A stretch of 12,014 nt of DNA from Scenedesmus sp. ARA3 (GCA_004335835.1 RWJK01000335.1:1-12014), one strand, 5' to 3'; numbered from the stretch's first letter, positions 1-8,533 are shown. Program-made: numbers and translations. The notes: generated by a model not told the origin, from the sequence alone.

Positions 1-59
<59 letters not shown>
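1..59. repeat. (CAG)n trinucleotide microsatellite at the left edge
   Basis: An uninterrupted AGC/CAG run fills the first 59 bases and probably continues beyond the window. It is the same repeat class found in the LRR genes, but here no convincing open frame runs on from it: the sequence after it is stop-rich within a few tens of codons. It may be intronic, UTR or intergenic. Confidence 0.95.
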
Positions 60-61
<2 letters not shown>

Positions 62-429
62 TAAGTGAGAGAGAAGCAATGCAAGATCCAGCTGGCAGCA
101 GCAGCAGCATTCCAACTGCATCATGCATTGGCAGCACATGCATGTGCTGCTACCATTGCAGCCGCCCCTGTGTTTCCATAATAGATCTGGACAATCATGT
201 ATGCTGTTGCTGCTATTTCATGGTCAGTGCAGAGCATGAGCAAGAGCATTGATGCGGTAGAATATTCTACCATGGCATCAATCCAGGCAGCACTACTGCA
301 CCACTACCAGTGATATGGGTGCTGATGCTGTCGGCATGCAGTACATGGTGACTAGGCCCAGAGCGGCGCTGCTTGCAATCACAACTCACCCCTCCCAGCG
401 CAGCCTGCACATCACTCCACCCCCTGAGC

Positions 430-628
430 AGCCAGACTTGCTTTGTGGAGCTTGTGGCCAGCCTGACAGGGGACAGGTATAACTCCTTGACATATGCCTG
501 CAGGGCAGCAGAGATGGTTGAGGACAGCCGCCGCACGTGCTGTGAAGAAAGTGATCTGCTTGCAGCTGGCTGATTTGCTAGCAGCAGTGATCTGTAGCAG
601 GATGGCCAGCCAGCAGCAACAGCAGCAG

Positions 629-666
<38 letters not shown>

Positions 667-770
667 GATCACCTCGATGCCCAGGCGGGAGACGAGCTGC
701 ACGACCTGCTCATTTATACTGGAGCCATCCGTCCAATCACGCAGAAAAGAAAGCACGAGAAGGTCACGTA
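430..770 (+). other. Possible coding fragment(s) of an unrecognised plus-strand gene around a CAG tract
   Basis: Three short plus-strand stretches look more protein-like than their surroundings, but they lie in different frames. About 430-573 reads FVELVASLTGDRYNSLTYAC in its middle and ends at a TGA. About 559-660 reads QLADLLAAVICSRM and then polyglutamine. About 601-769, in the frame that makes the CAG tract polyalanine, ends with DELHDLLIYTGAIRPITQKR a few residues before a TAA. No single splice model joins them convincingly, although GT and AG candidates exist. YNSLTYACRA faintly recalls the kinesin motor alpha-6 motif (YNTLKYANRA), but that is too short to assign. This could be the 3' part of a gene starting outside the window, a pseudogene, or chance. 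Confidence 0.2.
611..666. repeat. Interrupted CAG/CAA microsatellite
   Basis: About 18 triplets are mostly CAG with several CAA interruptions. On the plus strand it gives polyglutamine in one frame and Ala with scattered Thr in another. CAA interruptions are typical of older, stabilised CAG tracts and would also fit selection to keep glutamine, but no confident gene model surrounds it. Confidence 0.9.
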
Positions 771-779
771 AACCGGCAT

Positions 780-2212
780 GAACACATTGCTGCTGAAGCC
801 AATCAGATCGATCATTGTGCGAGCTCTGTGTGAGGAATCACAGAGCTTGAGGCTTGCTGCACTTCAGAGCGGCATCAGCTTCAATTGCATCGTAGCATGA
901 TCATGAACTGCAACTACGCGAAATTCTCTATCGGGATCTCGGTGTTTATTCCAGGCGGCCTTCCTGCAGCAAGCCCGAGGTTGCCAGTCGGTTGAACCTT
1001 GGACAATGACGTGGAAGTGTGATGGAGCATGCCGCTGGCAGGTGCCGCGCCGGCAGTGACCGCTTCCTACAACTGAGGCGCAGTTTTAGCTCGTTTAATA
1101 CCTACGACCGAGCTCTGCAGGTCTTGCAGGGTGGTCCAGTTTGCATTCCGGCAGCCAGGGGTGCCATCAGCAAACAGATCAGTAAGCAACATGCAGTTAA
1201 GTCCAGTCGAAGAAGATGGTCGATCAATGTAAATTAGCAGCTTGCTGATGAAATAATGCAATGCTATGCAGCATGGCCGGCCTAGCAGCTGTCAGGCTAC
1301 ACATGCACCTACCCGGGTCAGCGCCGGATCACACTGTGACAGTTGCATGCGATGGCGCCATGCATTGCCTACAGGCAGCACACGAAAGATTGCTGTGCCA
1401 CACATCAAGCAGCACACTCGCCTACTTATCATGTGTGTGTGTGTTACACCACGAAAACACAGCCCGTCTAAAGCCAATGACAGGCTTAGGCCAACGATAT
1501 CGCAGGGTATGCCGTGTGACTGGAATAGTCAACGCACACTGCTGCAGTACACAGAACAGGATGCAGCAGCCCGTGTGCACCCCGTGTGGCTACATGCAGT
1601 GTCAGCAGTCACAAGCTACAGAATGCGCTTGCGCAAAGAGCTGCTGTGCATGCAAGAAACTGCAACACCAAATGACAGCCCGAGCAGCAGACATATGAAA
1701 ACGGCAAGCCACTGGCAGTCCTGGCAGGACCATCGCAGGCCACATGCACATGCACACATAAATGGGTTTGGCCGTAGTCCCAAGCCTCGACCTCAATGAA
1801 AAGGTACACGTTGGTGCACCAACACCACCGCAACAATCTAGCTGCCCCGCAATCCTCCTCGCAACAAGAAAACACATTTCTGCTGGCATTCGGGCATGCC
1901 CAAGAAACTCACTGGCAGTATCCCAAGGCTGGCACATACACACTTGTGTACAAAGCCAGCCACACAGCATCAAAACAATGCTTTACAGTTGCCTCTGTTG
2001 TTGGCAGCAGCACACAGCTGAACAATATGTGCTCACACAAAAATTCTGTTGCTGCCGCCGCACATCAACCTGGAGTAGTGTCGTACACAACTGCTGTTGA
2101 CGCTGCTAGCGTTCGCCAAACCGCCAATCGACTTGCAAGCCGTTCACAGAATTTGCTGCTGCCATGCAGCACAGATGCAAGCTCCCCACACAAATATATC
2201 AAGGCTACCGCT
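780..2212. other. Intergenic stretch without a supportable gene
   Basis: I see no gene here. Short open frames exist on both strands, including a long plus-strand one that runs antisense into the end of gene A, but they are Cys/His/Gln-rich with no recognisable motif and look like chance products of CA-rich sequence. Notable contents are a TGTAA pentamer on the plus strand at 1228-1232 (the usual green-algal polyadenylation signal, possibly serving something at 430-770), a short GT run at about 1432-1444, and a minus-sense TGTAA at 1983-1987, 442 bases beyond the stop of gene A. Confidence 0.5.
1983..1987 (-). terminator. Candidate polyadenylation signal TGTAA for gene A
   Basis: TTACA on the plus strand reads TGTAA on the minus strand, the polyadenylation signal commonly used in chlorophycean algae. 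It is the first one downstream of the gene A stop codon, but at 442 bases the 3' UTR would be long and a pentamer of this kind occurs often by chance. Confidence 0.25.
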
Positions 2213-2299
2213 GCCAAACATAGCATCATGCACAAACAGAGCATAGTGCACAAACCACACATTTTGCGCAAACAGCGCATTGTGCTTGTCATACATCAT
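2213..2299. repeat. Imperfect minisatellite of about 18 bp, five units
   Basis: Five consecutive units begin at 2213, 2230, 2248, 2266 and 2284 and are 17, 18, 18, 18 and 16 bases long. Most follow the form GC-N-CAAAC followed by a variable half ending near GCAT/T. In the sense of gene A they read as repeated TGTTTG-type, GU-rich blocks. The array lies 130-216 bases downstream of the gene A stop codon, so it would fall in its 3' UTR if transcribed. Confidence 0.6.
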
Positions 2300-3942
2300 G
2301 CGGCACAAGCGCTGTGGCTAAATACCACGCTCACACGTCCCCAGCTGCTGCTGCTGCTGCTGCCAGTGAAGCAGCAGCACACCAATGTCGGAGTGCTAAC
2401 GCAGCACCCTGCCAAACGCTGCGCAACATTATACGCTTGCAGCCACTGCAGCCCAGAAGCTCGCCATAAACTCTCTCGTTACATCCTCCTGCGTACCGAT
2501 ATCCAGCTGCTGCAGCTGCCTCAGCCCTGTCAGCTGCATCAGCTGCTGGCGCGTGACCCATGAGCTGCATTCCAGCTTCAGCTGTGTCAGCTGCATCAGC
2601 TGGCCTATCTCAGCAAGGCATGCCATGCTGTCCAAGCAGCACCAGCTCAGGTCCAGGTGCCGCAGCTGCCGGCAGCTACGCGCTAGTGCTGCCGCTGCCT
2701 CATCATTCACCCCCTCACCCACACCTGCCAACACCAGGCGCGTGAGGCCGCTCAGCGCCGTCAGCGCCAGCACATCACCAGGCAGCAGGTTATACAATAT
2801 GCAGAGATCACGCAGCCCTGTCAGGCCTGCCAATGCGCTGCAAGCCTCCATGTGAGGCTTCCGCCAGTTCCACACATACCCACACACCGGCTGGCCCTCA
2901 GGTGACGAACCAATGCCTACATCTCCCAGCACCAGCCGTGTGAGGCCAGTCAGCGCCGCCAGCGGCTGCGTATCACACGGCAGCAGATGCGCTCGGAGGT
3001 GCAGCTCTCGCAACCCGGTCAAGCCTGCCAGTGTGCTGCACGCCACCACAGCCTCACCAGGAACCCACAGCACACGTTCATCTACAGAGAGGGGCCGGAT
3101 TGCTGCTGCCAAGTAGAGCTTGGTGAGGCTGATGAGGCTGCTTGCCGCTGCCAAGCCAGCCAGGATCGCCTCCCACTGCTCCCTGCTTGTGCACATGCGT
3201 GCATGTCCCACTGTGAGCTCACACAGCTGCGAGAGCTGGCCCCAGGTAGCTGCTGCTGCTGCTGCCAGGCGTGCGTAAGGGAAGCTGATGGATAGGTGCT
3301 GCAGGGCTGGCATGTGCGCTAGGGGCTGCAGCAGCTGCTCCGCACTGTCTAACCCGAAGTCGAACGTCAGGCACTGCAGCTGCTTCAGCTGCGCCACTGC
3401 AGCAAGCTTATGTAACTCATACATACCACCAACATCCAGCTGCTTGAGCTGAGCTGGGAACTGCACCGTATCGAGCACAGCTCTCTGATTTATGAGCTCC
3501 TGCAGCTGCGTCATGTGAGCGAGGTCCAGGGGCCGCCAGCGCATACCCCCAGCTGCTGGCAGGCGCAGCACGCGCAGCTGCGACAGGCCTGGGAACATTG
3601 CATGCAGCTGCGTCTCCTCACTGCTCCACTCATCGAAATCAAATACATTGCAAGCTGTGAGATCCAGCAACGTCAGCTGGGTCAGCTCTGCTACACCTGC
3701 AAAACAGCCCTCTGGGTTTTCGCACAAGTACTCTGTGTTCACAAGAGTGAGCTGCTGCAAGCTGCTCAACCGGGCGAATGCCGCTGATGCCACTGCGCCA
3801 TCAAGTTCATAGCGAAAATTAGACGATGCTGAGAGCGCCCCCAGGTCCAGCGTCAGCTGTGTCAGGCTGTGTGCTGGCAGTGCCCCTAGCAGCTCTGGTG
3901 AGCCCCGCCAGTTGCTCCTGAAGCTGCCCAGGCGCAGTGGCC

Positions 3943-3943
<1 letters not shown>

Positions 3944-4005
<62 letters not shown>

Positions 4006-4009
4006 GCTG
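3944..4009 (-). repeat. CAG tract (polyglutamine) of gene A, split by TAG
   Basis: On the sense (minus) strand this is five CAG codons, one TAG at 3994-3992, then sixteen CAG codons in the same frame. The TAG is one C-to-T change from CAG. The tract occupies the linker between the N-terminal domain and the LRR domain, the same place as the glutamine run in gene C. Confidence 0.95.
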
Positions 4010-4382
4010 CACAACACCTGCCCCTGCTGCTGAGGCTGCTGCTGGCTGCTTTGCTGCTAGCTGCATGGCCTGCTGCAGCAGCAGCAGGCCTTCGTCTACG
4101 TTGAAACTCCACCGCAGAGGTTCAAAACGCGATGCAACTGGCTCTTGAGCACTGATGCAAAGACTCTTGACCAACGCAGCATGCTTGGGCAGCCACTGAG
4201 CAAAGCTGCGCAGCCGTGGCAGCGGCGCGTTGAGGGGCAGGACCACCGCCATGTGGCAGCCGCTGCACTGCTGCACAGCCTGCCTCAGGGCTGTGCATCT
4301 GCTGGCTGCTTTGCACAGCACGCCTAGGTTGCTGCGAATGCTGGATGCTGACAGGCTATCACTAGTGCTGCCAAGGTTTTCT

Positions 4383-4417
4383 CTTCCTGCAAGGCTTCCT
4401 GCAAGGCTTCCTGCAAG
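4383..4417 (-). repeat. 12-bp tandem repeat encoding LQEA
   Basis: Two exact copies (4383-4394, 4395-4406) and a nearly complete third give the repeated peptide LQEA near the start of gene A. Genes B and C have one or two diverged versions of this acidic/Gln segment (DLQQALEADLQD in B, DLQESQD in C), so the expansion is specific to A. The repeat sits about 20 residues before the F-box-like segment and would extend an amphipathic helix. Confidence 0.8.
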
Positions 4418-4434
4418 TCAGCCTGCCACTCGCC

Positions 4435-4621
4435 CTGCAAGTATGTGGCCAGCAACAGCAACAGCAGCCGCTAGGTAAAGCACGGTATGCAACCACATGC
4501 ACCAGATCAACATTGGTTGAGTACAGTTTGCAACTGCACAGGGGTCAGCTGCGTCCAAGGGTGCAATAGCTCTGTCTTGCCCTGCTGCTGTACAGCATGT
4601 CTTGCTGTTACTGCTGCCCAC
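4435..4621 (-). other. Intron 1 of gene A (inferred)
   Basis: The 5' splice site is CAG/GTGGGC at 4621 and the 3' site is TTGCAG/GGC at 4435, length 187, phase 0. The donor is weaker than that of gene C, but the position, the preceding Gln-Gln codons and the homologous downstream residues (GEWQ, DEWQ, DEWQ in A, B, C) agree in all three paralogs. The minus-strand frame reads open through part of it, so without the alignment it would look coding. Confidence 0.65.
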
Positions 4622-4639
4622 CTGCTGAATGTTCTCCAT

Positions 4640-5556
4640 GGCGGTGAGCCACACAAAACACGAATGCCCTGTAACACTAGGCCTAGGTGCTACGGCGTGA
4701 GAGGGGCGTTGTCCGACGACTGCGCACAGCCGTCAGACAGGTACTCGAGCAGCAGGAGCAAAAGCAGCAAAAGAGCCCGACGAATGCAACGTGATCTGCT
4801 GCTTCGGGTACTTGTTGTCAAGTCAAAACATAAAAACGAATCGTAATAGCTGCTGAATCAGGCACACACCGGGCTGTCAGTCGAATTTTCGGCCAAACCC
4901 TCGTGGTCTAAACCTTGGCAGGCGTGGTGCTCGTATAACGCGGACCTTCGCATCCTTGAGACAGCAATCGAGATCAAGCAGTACCCTTCTGCTGTCATTA
5001 CGTGTGCCACAAATGCACTTGCCACCAGGCTAGTGCATAGCCTCACGAGGCTGAGGCTGACCAGCCTCAGAGCCTGACCAATACAACTCATTTGACACAA
5101 TTGTCGACAACTGCTGCTTATGCCGGTGGTGGCAGAAAGCAGGCCAATAACCCCCCAAAACACCATCTACTTGTGGCTGTGCCGCTTAGTAGGCCTAGCC
5201 GAGTCACTTTAAATTAATCTACTGTAGCAGATCAGCTGCTGCTGCTGCCAATGTAGTGGCTACCGCTCAACAGGCAGCCAACAACTACAGTCCATGCCGT
5301 GCATCTGCTGCTGCCTTGTACAACAAACAAAGCTGCCCATTCAATGTACGCCAAACGCTGCTGCTCCTGCTGCTGCTGAGCATTACTTGGCAGATTCGGC
5401 CAAACACACCCTCATTGCGAGACAAACGCTGCTGCCAGATGCATTTTGCAGTACAACTGAAACCTTGCATGAAGCCGCTTGCTACCCAACAACATGTGAC
5501 AACTGCCACTGGCGTTTAATGTCGTCAAAGCACCCTGTACAACACTGCCAACCAAA
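4640..5556. other. Spacer between gene A (promoter side) and gene B (3' side)
   Basis: No gene is supported. The part next to gene A should contain its promoter; a block at 4811-4843 resembles one upstream of gene B. A stem with a two-base bulge forms between 5048-5058 and 5063-5075. Beyond about 5220 the sequence becomes CA-rich with CTG clusters and repeated CAAACGCTGCTG, similar in style to the 3' flank of gene A, as expected for the 3' flank of gene B. I saw no minus-sense TGTAA here. Confidence 0.5.
4811..4843 (-). promoter_or_regulatory. Candidate upstream element of gene A, shared with gene B
   Basis: On the plus strand the block starts CTTGTTGTCAAGTC and ends AAAAACGAATCG. The block upstream of gene B (7878-7911) starts CTTGTTCAAGT and ends AAAAACGATCG. 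Both lie about 172-210 bases upstream of the respective ATG. Equal spacing and similar ends amid otherwise diverged upstream sequence suggest a retained promoter element, or residual similarity from the duplication. Confidence 0.35.
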
Positions 5557-6003
5557 TCATCTGCTCGCAGCTGCAGCCACTGCTACCATGATCATGCCTA
5601 CAGCGGTGCTTTGCACTGGCTGCGGGTCCACCCCCAGATGCTGCAGCTGCATCAAGCCCTGGCGCGTGATGCGTTGCCCTCCAGCCGCAGCTTTGTCAGC
5701 TGCGTCAGCCGGCCTATCTCAACCAGGCATGCGCCGCTGCCCAGGCTGCATTCACTCAGGTCTAGTTGCCGCAGCTGCCGGCAGCTGCGCGCCACTGCTA
5801 CAGCTGCCTGGTCCCCTACGCCACCGCCTACCCCTGCCAGCACCAGGCGCGTGAGGCCAGTCAGCGCACTCAGCGCCAGCGCATCACCAGGCAGCAGGCG
5901 CGAGTGGGGCCTGATGCGCAGGTCCCGCAGCCTGGTCAAGCCTGCCAGCGCGCTGCATGCCGCCACAGCCTCCTCGGGCGCCCGCTGCCTATCAGCGTTA
6001 TAA

Positions 6004-6028
6004 CGATACCCCCTGCTAGGGGGCATCG
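6004..6028. repeat. Short inverted repeat in gene B
   Basis: Arms of 11 bases (6004-6014 and 6018-6028) with one mismatch flank a three-base loop. They lie in a gene B segment between two LRRs (HTMPPSRGYRYNADRQRAPE), where gene C has a different sequence. This may be a small lineage-specific insertion or tandem expansion; function unknown. Confidence 0.6.
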
Positions 6029-6989
6029 TATGCTGTACTACTAAGCCCAGGTCCAGCTTGGTGAGGCTGGTGGCTGCTGCCAAGCTCCAGCGGATCGCCT
6101 CCCACTGCTCCATGCTGATGCGCACATGTTCGCTCCCCACTACCAGCTCGCACAGCTGCGGCAGCTGTGCCCATGTAGCTGCTGCTGCTGCTGCTGTGCG
6201 CGGTGAATCGAACTCAATGGACAGGTGCTGCAGGGCTGGCATCTGCGCCAAGGGCCGCAGCAGCTGCACCCATTCATACGGCTGCAGCTCGCGCCCCGTG
6301 TATATGTCTAGCTGACATAGAAACGTTAGGCTCTGAAGTTCCTGCAGCTGCGCCACTGCCCTAAGCTGATGCGATGTGGACATCGCACCAAACTTCAGCC
6401 CCCTCAGCTGAGCAGGGAGCTGCACCACACTGAAAGAGCTGCGCCCGCTGGAGCTGTCGCCGCTGTTGTTTATGAGCTCCTGCAGCTGCGTCATGTGGGA
6501 GAAGTCCAAGGCTGGCCACACAATGCAACCAGGGTCCGGCAGGCGCAGCACGTGCAGGTGCGAGAGGCGTGGCAGCAGCACCCGCAGCTGTGGCAGCTGA
6601 ACCGGCAGCACAACACGCATACCATAGAAAGGATGCGGATCAGAGCGCCCTGTCCACTCACTAGAACTGGCGACATCGCATGCAGCCAGATCCAGCAGCG
6701 TAAGCTGGGTCAGCTGCGGAACAGCTGCCACACAGCTCGCTGCGTTCTCACACATGCAGCCTGAGTTTGCTAGGGTCAGCTGCTGCAGGCTGCTCAGCCG
6801 AGCAATGGCGGCTGAAGCAGCAGCACCATTGATCCAGTAAGGCCGAGGCCTGTCATCATCTGTAGCACGCTGTGGTAGTGGCTGTCCAAAATCCAGCGTC
6901 AGCTGTGCCAGGCTGTGTGCTGGCAGTGCAGCCAGCAGCTCCGGTGAGCCCCGCCAGTAGCTGCTGAAGGCGCTCAGGCGCAGGCCACG

Positions 6990-7073
6990 CTGCTGCTGCT
7001 GCTGCTGCTGCTGTGGCTGCTGCTGCCGTGGCTGCTGCTGCTGCTGTGGCTGCTGCTGCTGCTGCTGCTGCTG
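6990..7073 (-). repeat. CAG/GCA tract of gene B linker
   Basis: Clusters of CAG are separated by CCA and CGG triplets. In the frame of the upstream N-terminal domain the tract reads polyalanine with scattered Thr; in the frame of the downstream LRR domain it reads polyglutamine with Pro and Arg. The frame break of gene B falls within or just beside this tract. Confidence 0.9.
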
Positions 7074-7476
7074 GCCGTGCAGCTGCTAGCTGCACAGCCT
7101 GATGCAGCAGCCGCAGGGCTTCCTCCACATGAAGCTTCCATGGCAAGCCATCCACGTGCAGCGGCGCCTGCTCTGTTAAACTGACACTGAGACTCTTCAC
7201 CAGGGCGGCATGCTTGGGCAGCCATCGCGCAAAGCTGCGCAGCCATGGCAGCGGCGCACTGAGGGGCAGCACCACTGCCATGAGGCGCCTGTTGCATTGC
7301 TGCACAGCCTGCCTCAGCACTGTGCATGTGGCTGCTGCTGCAAACATGACGGCTGGCTGGCTGATGAATGCTGGCTGGTGGCACGCTATGATGAGTGCTG
7401 CTAAAGCTGATTTGTCCTGCAGGTCTGCCTCCAAGGCTTGCTGTAGATCAACCTGCCATTGGTCCTGCCACTCGTC

Positions 7477-7683
7477 CTGCATATGCATTGCCAGGCAATG
7501 CAATGCAACAGCAACAGCAGCCGCGAGTCACGGCAGGTGCACATGCCCATGCACCACAAGCAGTCGGTCACAGCTTGCGTTCTGATATGGGTTGAGTGCG
7601 CCTGAAGGCTGCAGGCAGCTTCGTGGGCTTTGCTGCTGGGACAGCAGCACTTGCTGCTACTGCTGCTCAAGCCCTGGCTTCAC
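7477..7683 (-). other. Intron 1 of gene B (inferred)
   Basis: The donor is CAG/GTGAAG at 7683 and the acceptor ATGCAG/GAC at 7477, length 207, phase 0. Read without splicing, the first-exon frame would meet a TAG in a Gln-rich run eight codons past the donor. An ATG (MHMQDEW) at the acceptor offers an alternative unspliced start, but the match to genes A and C favours the spliced model. Confidence 0.65.
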
Positions 7684-7877
7684 CTGCTGGTTGTTCTCCA
7701 TGACCTCAAGCCACCGGACTGGAAGTATCAGCGCCACAAACTGCTACAAAGGTGCTCGCGGCTCCAGATGCCGTTGAGCGTTTGCTAAGCAGAGCCTTGG
7801 ATACTTGGCTTGCCGTCTGGAGGAGCACACGCACAAGGAACGTTGCGTCTGCTGCCTGATCTGATACAAAAGTGACT

Positions 7878-7911
7878 CTTGTTCAAGTTTTGACTGCTTC
7901 AAAAACGATCG
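7878..7911 (-). promoter_or_regulatory. Candidate upstream element of gene B, shared with gene A
   Basis: This is the counterpart of the 4811-4843 block, 177-210 bases upstream of the gene B ATG. The shared ends are CTTGTT-CAAGT and AAAAACGA-TCG on the plus strand; the middle differs. No matching block is evident at the same distance from gene C. Confidence 0.35.
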
Positions 7912-8370
7912 GACTGTCCTTCCTGCACAAGGAGCCTGCCTGCTGCTGGCCAATGTTTTGTTCAGTGTTCAAGGAAAAGCCCGCAAAAGGACATTTAAGG
8001 CGCATAAAGCCAAGATAAACACGCTAAGCACAATCTAGCAACATCTTACAAAGTCTAACTCGTACGACGAGTCATGGTTCGGTCACGTGCTGCTGCCCCA
8101 CCTGGCTTCATGCATGCCACGTGGCTGCTTTGACCAGGCGTACTTCTACCATCGTATGCATTGTGGTGACATTGCAGAACGTGTGAGCCACTTGCAAGCA
8201 CGGCACTGTTGGTTGCAACTACTCAGTGCAGATTGCAGCAATGCCTCTGCCACTATGGCTGCTGAATCGACTTCCAGCAGCCGGTTGCTAGCAGCCATAA
8301 CAAGCGTTATGCTGCGGCCGGTGCTGCCATGCAGCCCACAACAAGGCTGTTGTCTGCTAGGAAGGACACA

Positions 8371-8402
8371 CTTGGTGGCTTCACAACTTGGTGGCTTCAC
8401 AA
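8371..8402. repeat. Perfect 16-bp tandem duplication
   Basis: CTTGGTGGCTTCACAA occurs twice in direct succession (8371-8386 and 8387-8402). Sixteen is not a multiple of three, so the duplication would break any reading frame crossing it, supporting a non-coding interpretation here. Confidence 0.95.
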
Positions 8403-8515
8403 CAACTGCAACAAGGCTGTGAGAGGTCAAACTGTGCCTGCCTCACACTGGTAGACACCATGCTGCAACAACTACACATTTTTTCCAGCAACAGTTGAAC
8501 CAAAAATGAAGAGTC

Positions 8516-8533
8516 CCTCCCAAATTTGGGAGG
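8516..8533. repeat. 18-bp perfect palindrome
   Basis: CCTCCCAAATTTGGGAGG equals its own reverse complement. It lies in the spacer about 600 bases downstream of gene C, in sequence more AT-rich than its surroundings. It could be a dimeric protein-binding site, a cruciform-prone site or chance. Confidence 0.9.

Larger units (their letters stand above)
2429..4639 (-). pseudogene. Gene A: LRR protein with F-box-like N-terminus, disrupted by a frameshift and an in-frame TAG
   Basis: By homology with gene C, exon 1 is 4639-4622 (ATG GAG AAC ATT CAG CAG, in good start context GCCATGG), then an intron at 4621-4435, then one long exon ending at TAA 2431-2429. The exon encodes an Asp/Glu/Gln-rich start with a triplicated LQEA, a degenerate F-box-like segment (ALVIACQHPAF, CTALRQAVQQC), WLPKHAALVKSL, an Ala/Gln linker and a long LRR domain ending FWAAVAASV. 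Two lesions are visible. First, one base is missing near 4324-4327, where frame-1 reading hits TAG while the homologous reading resumes one frame over (GVLCKAASRC); exon 2 is 2006 nt, one short of a multiple of three. Second, a TAG at 3994-3992 falls between 5 and 16 glutamine codons. The LRR frame beyond it is open for over 500 codons, so decay is recent. If expressed it would give a fragment. LRR/F-box proteins usually act as substrate adaptors or binding scaffolds, but the actual role is unknown. Confidence 0.75.
5652..7701 (-). pseudogene. Gene B: LRR protein with F-box-like N-terminus, two frameshifts
   Basis: Exon 1 is 7701-7684 (Met-Glu-Asn-Asn-Gln-Gln), the intron 7683-7477, and exon 2 starts at 7476 (DEWQDQWQVDLQQALE). 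The N-terminal part matches gene C (ALIIACHQPAF, CTVLRQAVQQCN, WLPKHAALVKSLSV) and runs into a polyalanine linker. In genes A and C the linker passes from Ala or mixed residues into polyglutamine and then the LRR domain in the same frame. In B the Ala frame continues into non-homologous sequence and stops at TGA 6858-6856, while the LRR frame is open from about 7085 downward as a Gln/Pro tract. A frameshift therefore lies inside the repeat, about 6990-7085. The LRR frame then ends early at TGA 5654-5652 after SRARA; the homologous reading (ITRQGLMQL) continues one frame over to TGA 5559-5557, so a second frameshift lies near 5670-5690. The LRR domain also lacks one repeat block present in A and C. 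Excision of part of the linker as an intron is a less likely alternative. Confidence 0.72.

Noticed and set aside
2213..2299. Possible CRISPR array because of regular spacing.
   Set aside because: The units are contiguous, imperfect and lack distinct spacers, and the context is eukaryotic; a minisatellite is the fitting description.
1796..2563. Plus-strand open frame of 255 codons overlapping the end of gene A.
   Set aside because: It is His/Gln/Ser-rich without motifs, runs antisense to homologous LRR coding sequence at its 3' end, and the CA-rich composition explains the lack of stops.
5048..5075. GC-rich hairpin considered as a structured RNA or tRNA-like element.
   Set aside because: The stem is short with a two-base bulge, there is no T-loop or anticodon-arm pattern, and no paralogous copy is seen in the other spacer.
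4858..5166. Minus-strand open frame of 102 codons in the A-B spacer.
   Set aside because: It has no motif, no counterpart in the B-C spacer and no supporting context.
7603..7701. In-frame TAG in a Gln-rich run shortly after the gene B start, suggesting stop-codon reassignment together with the TAG of gene A.
   Set aside because: Alignment with genes A and C places this TAG inside the first intron, just after the CAG/GTGAAG donor, so it is not a coding stop.
8087..8422. Plus-strand open frame of 111 codons.
   Set aside because: It contains the 16-bp tandem duplication, which would shift any ancestral frame, and matches no family I recognise.
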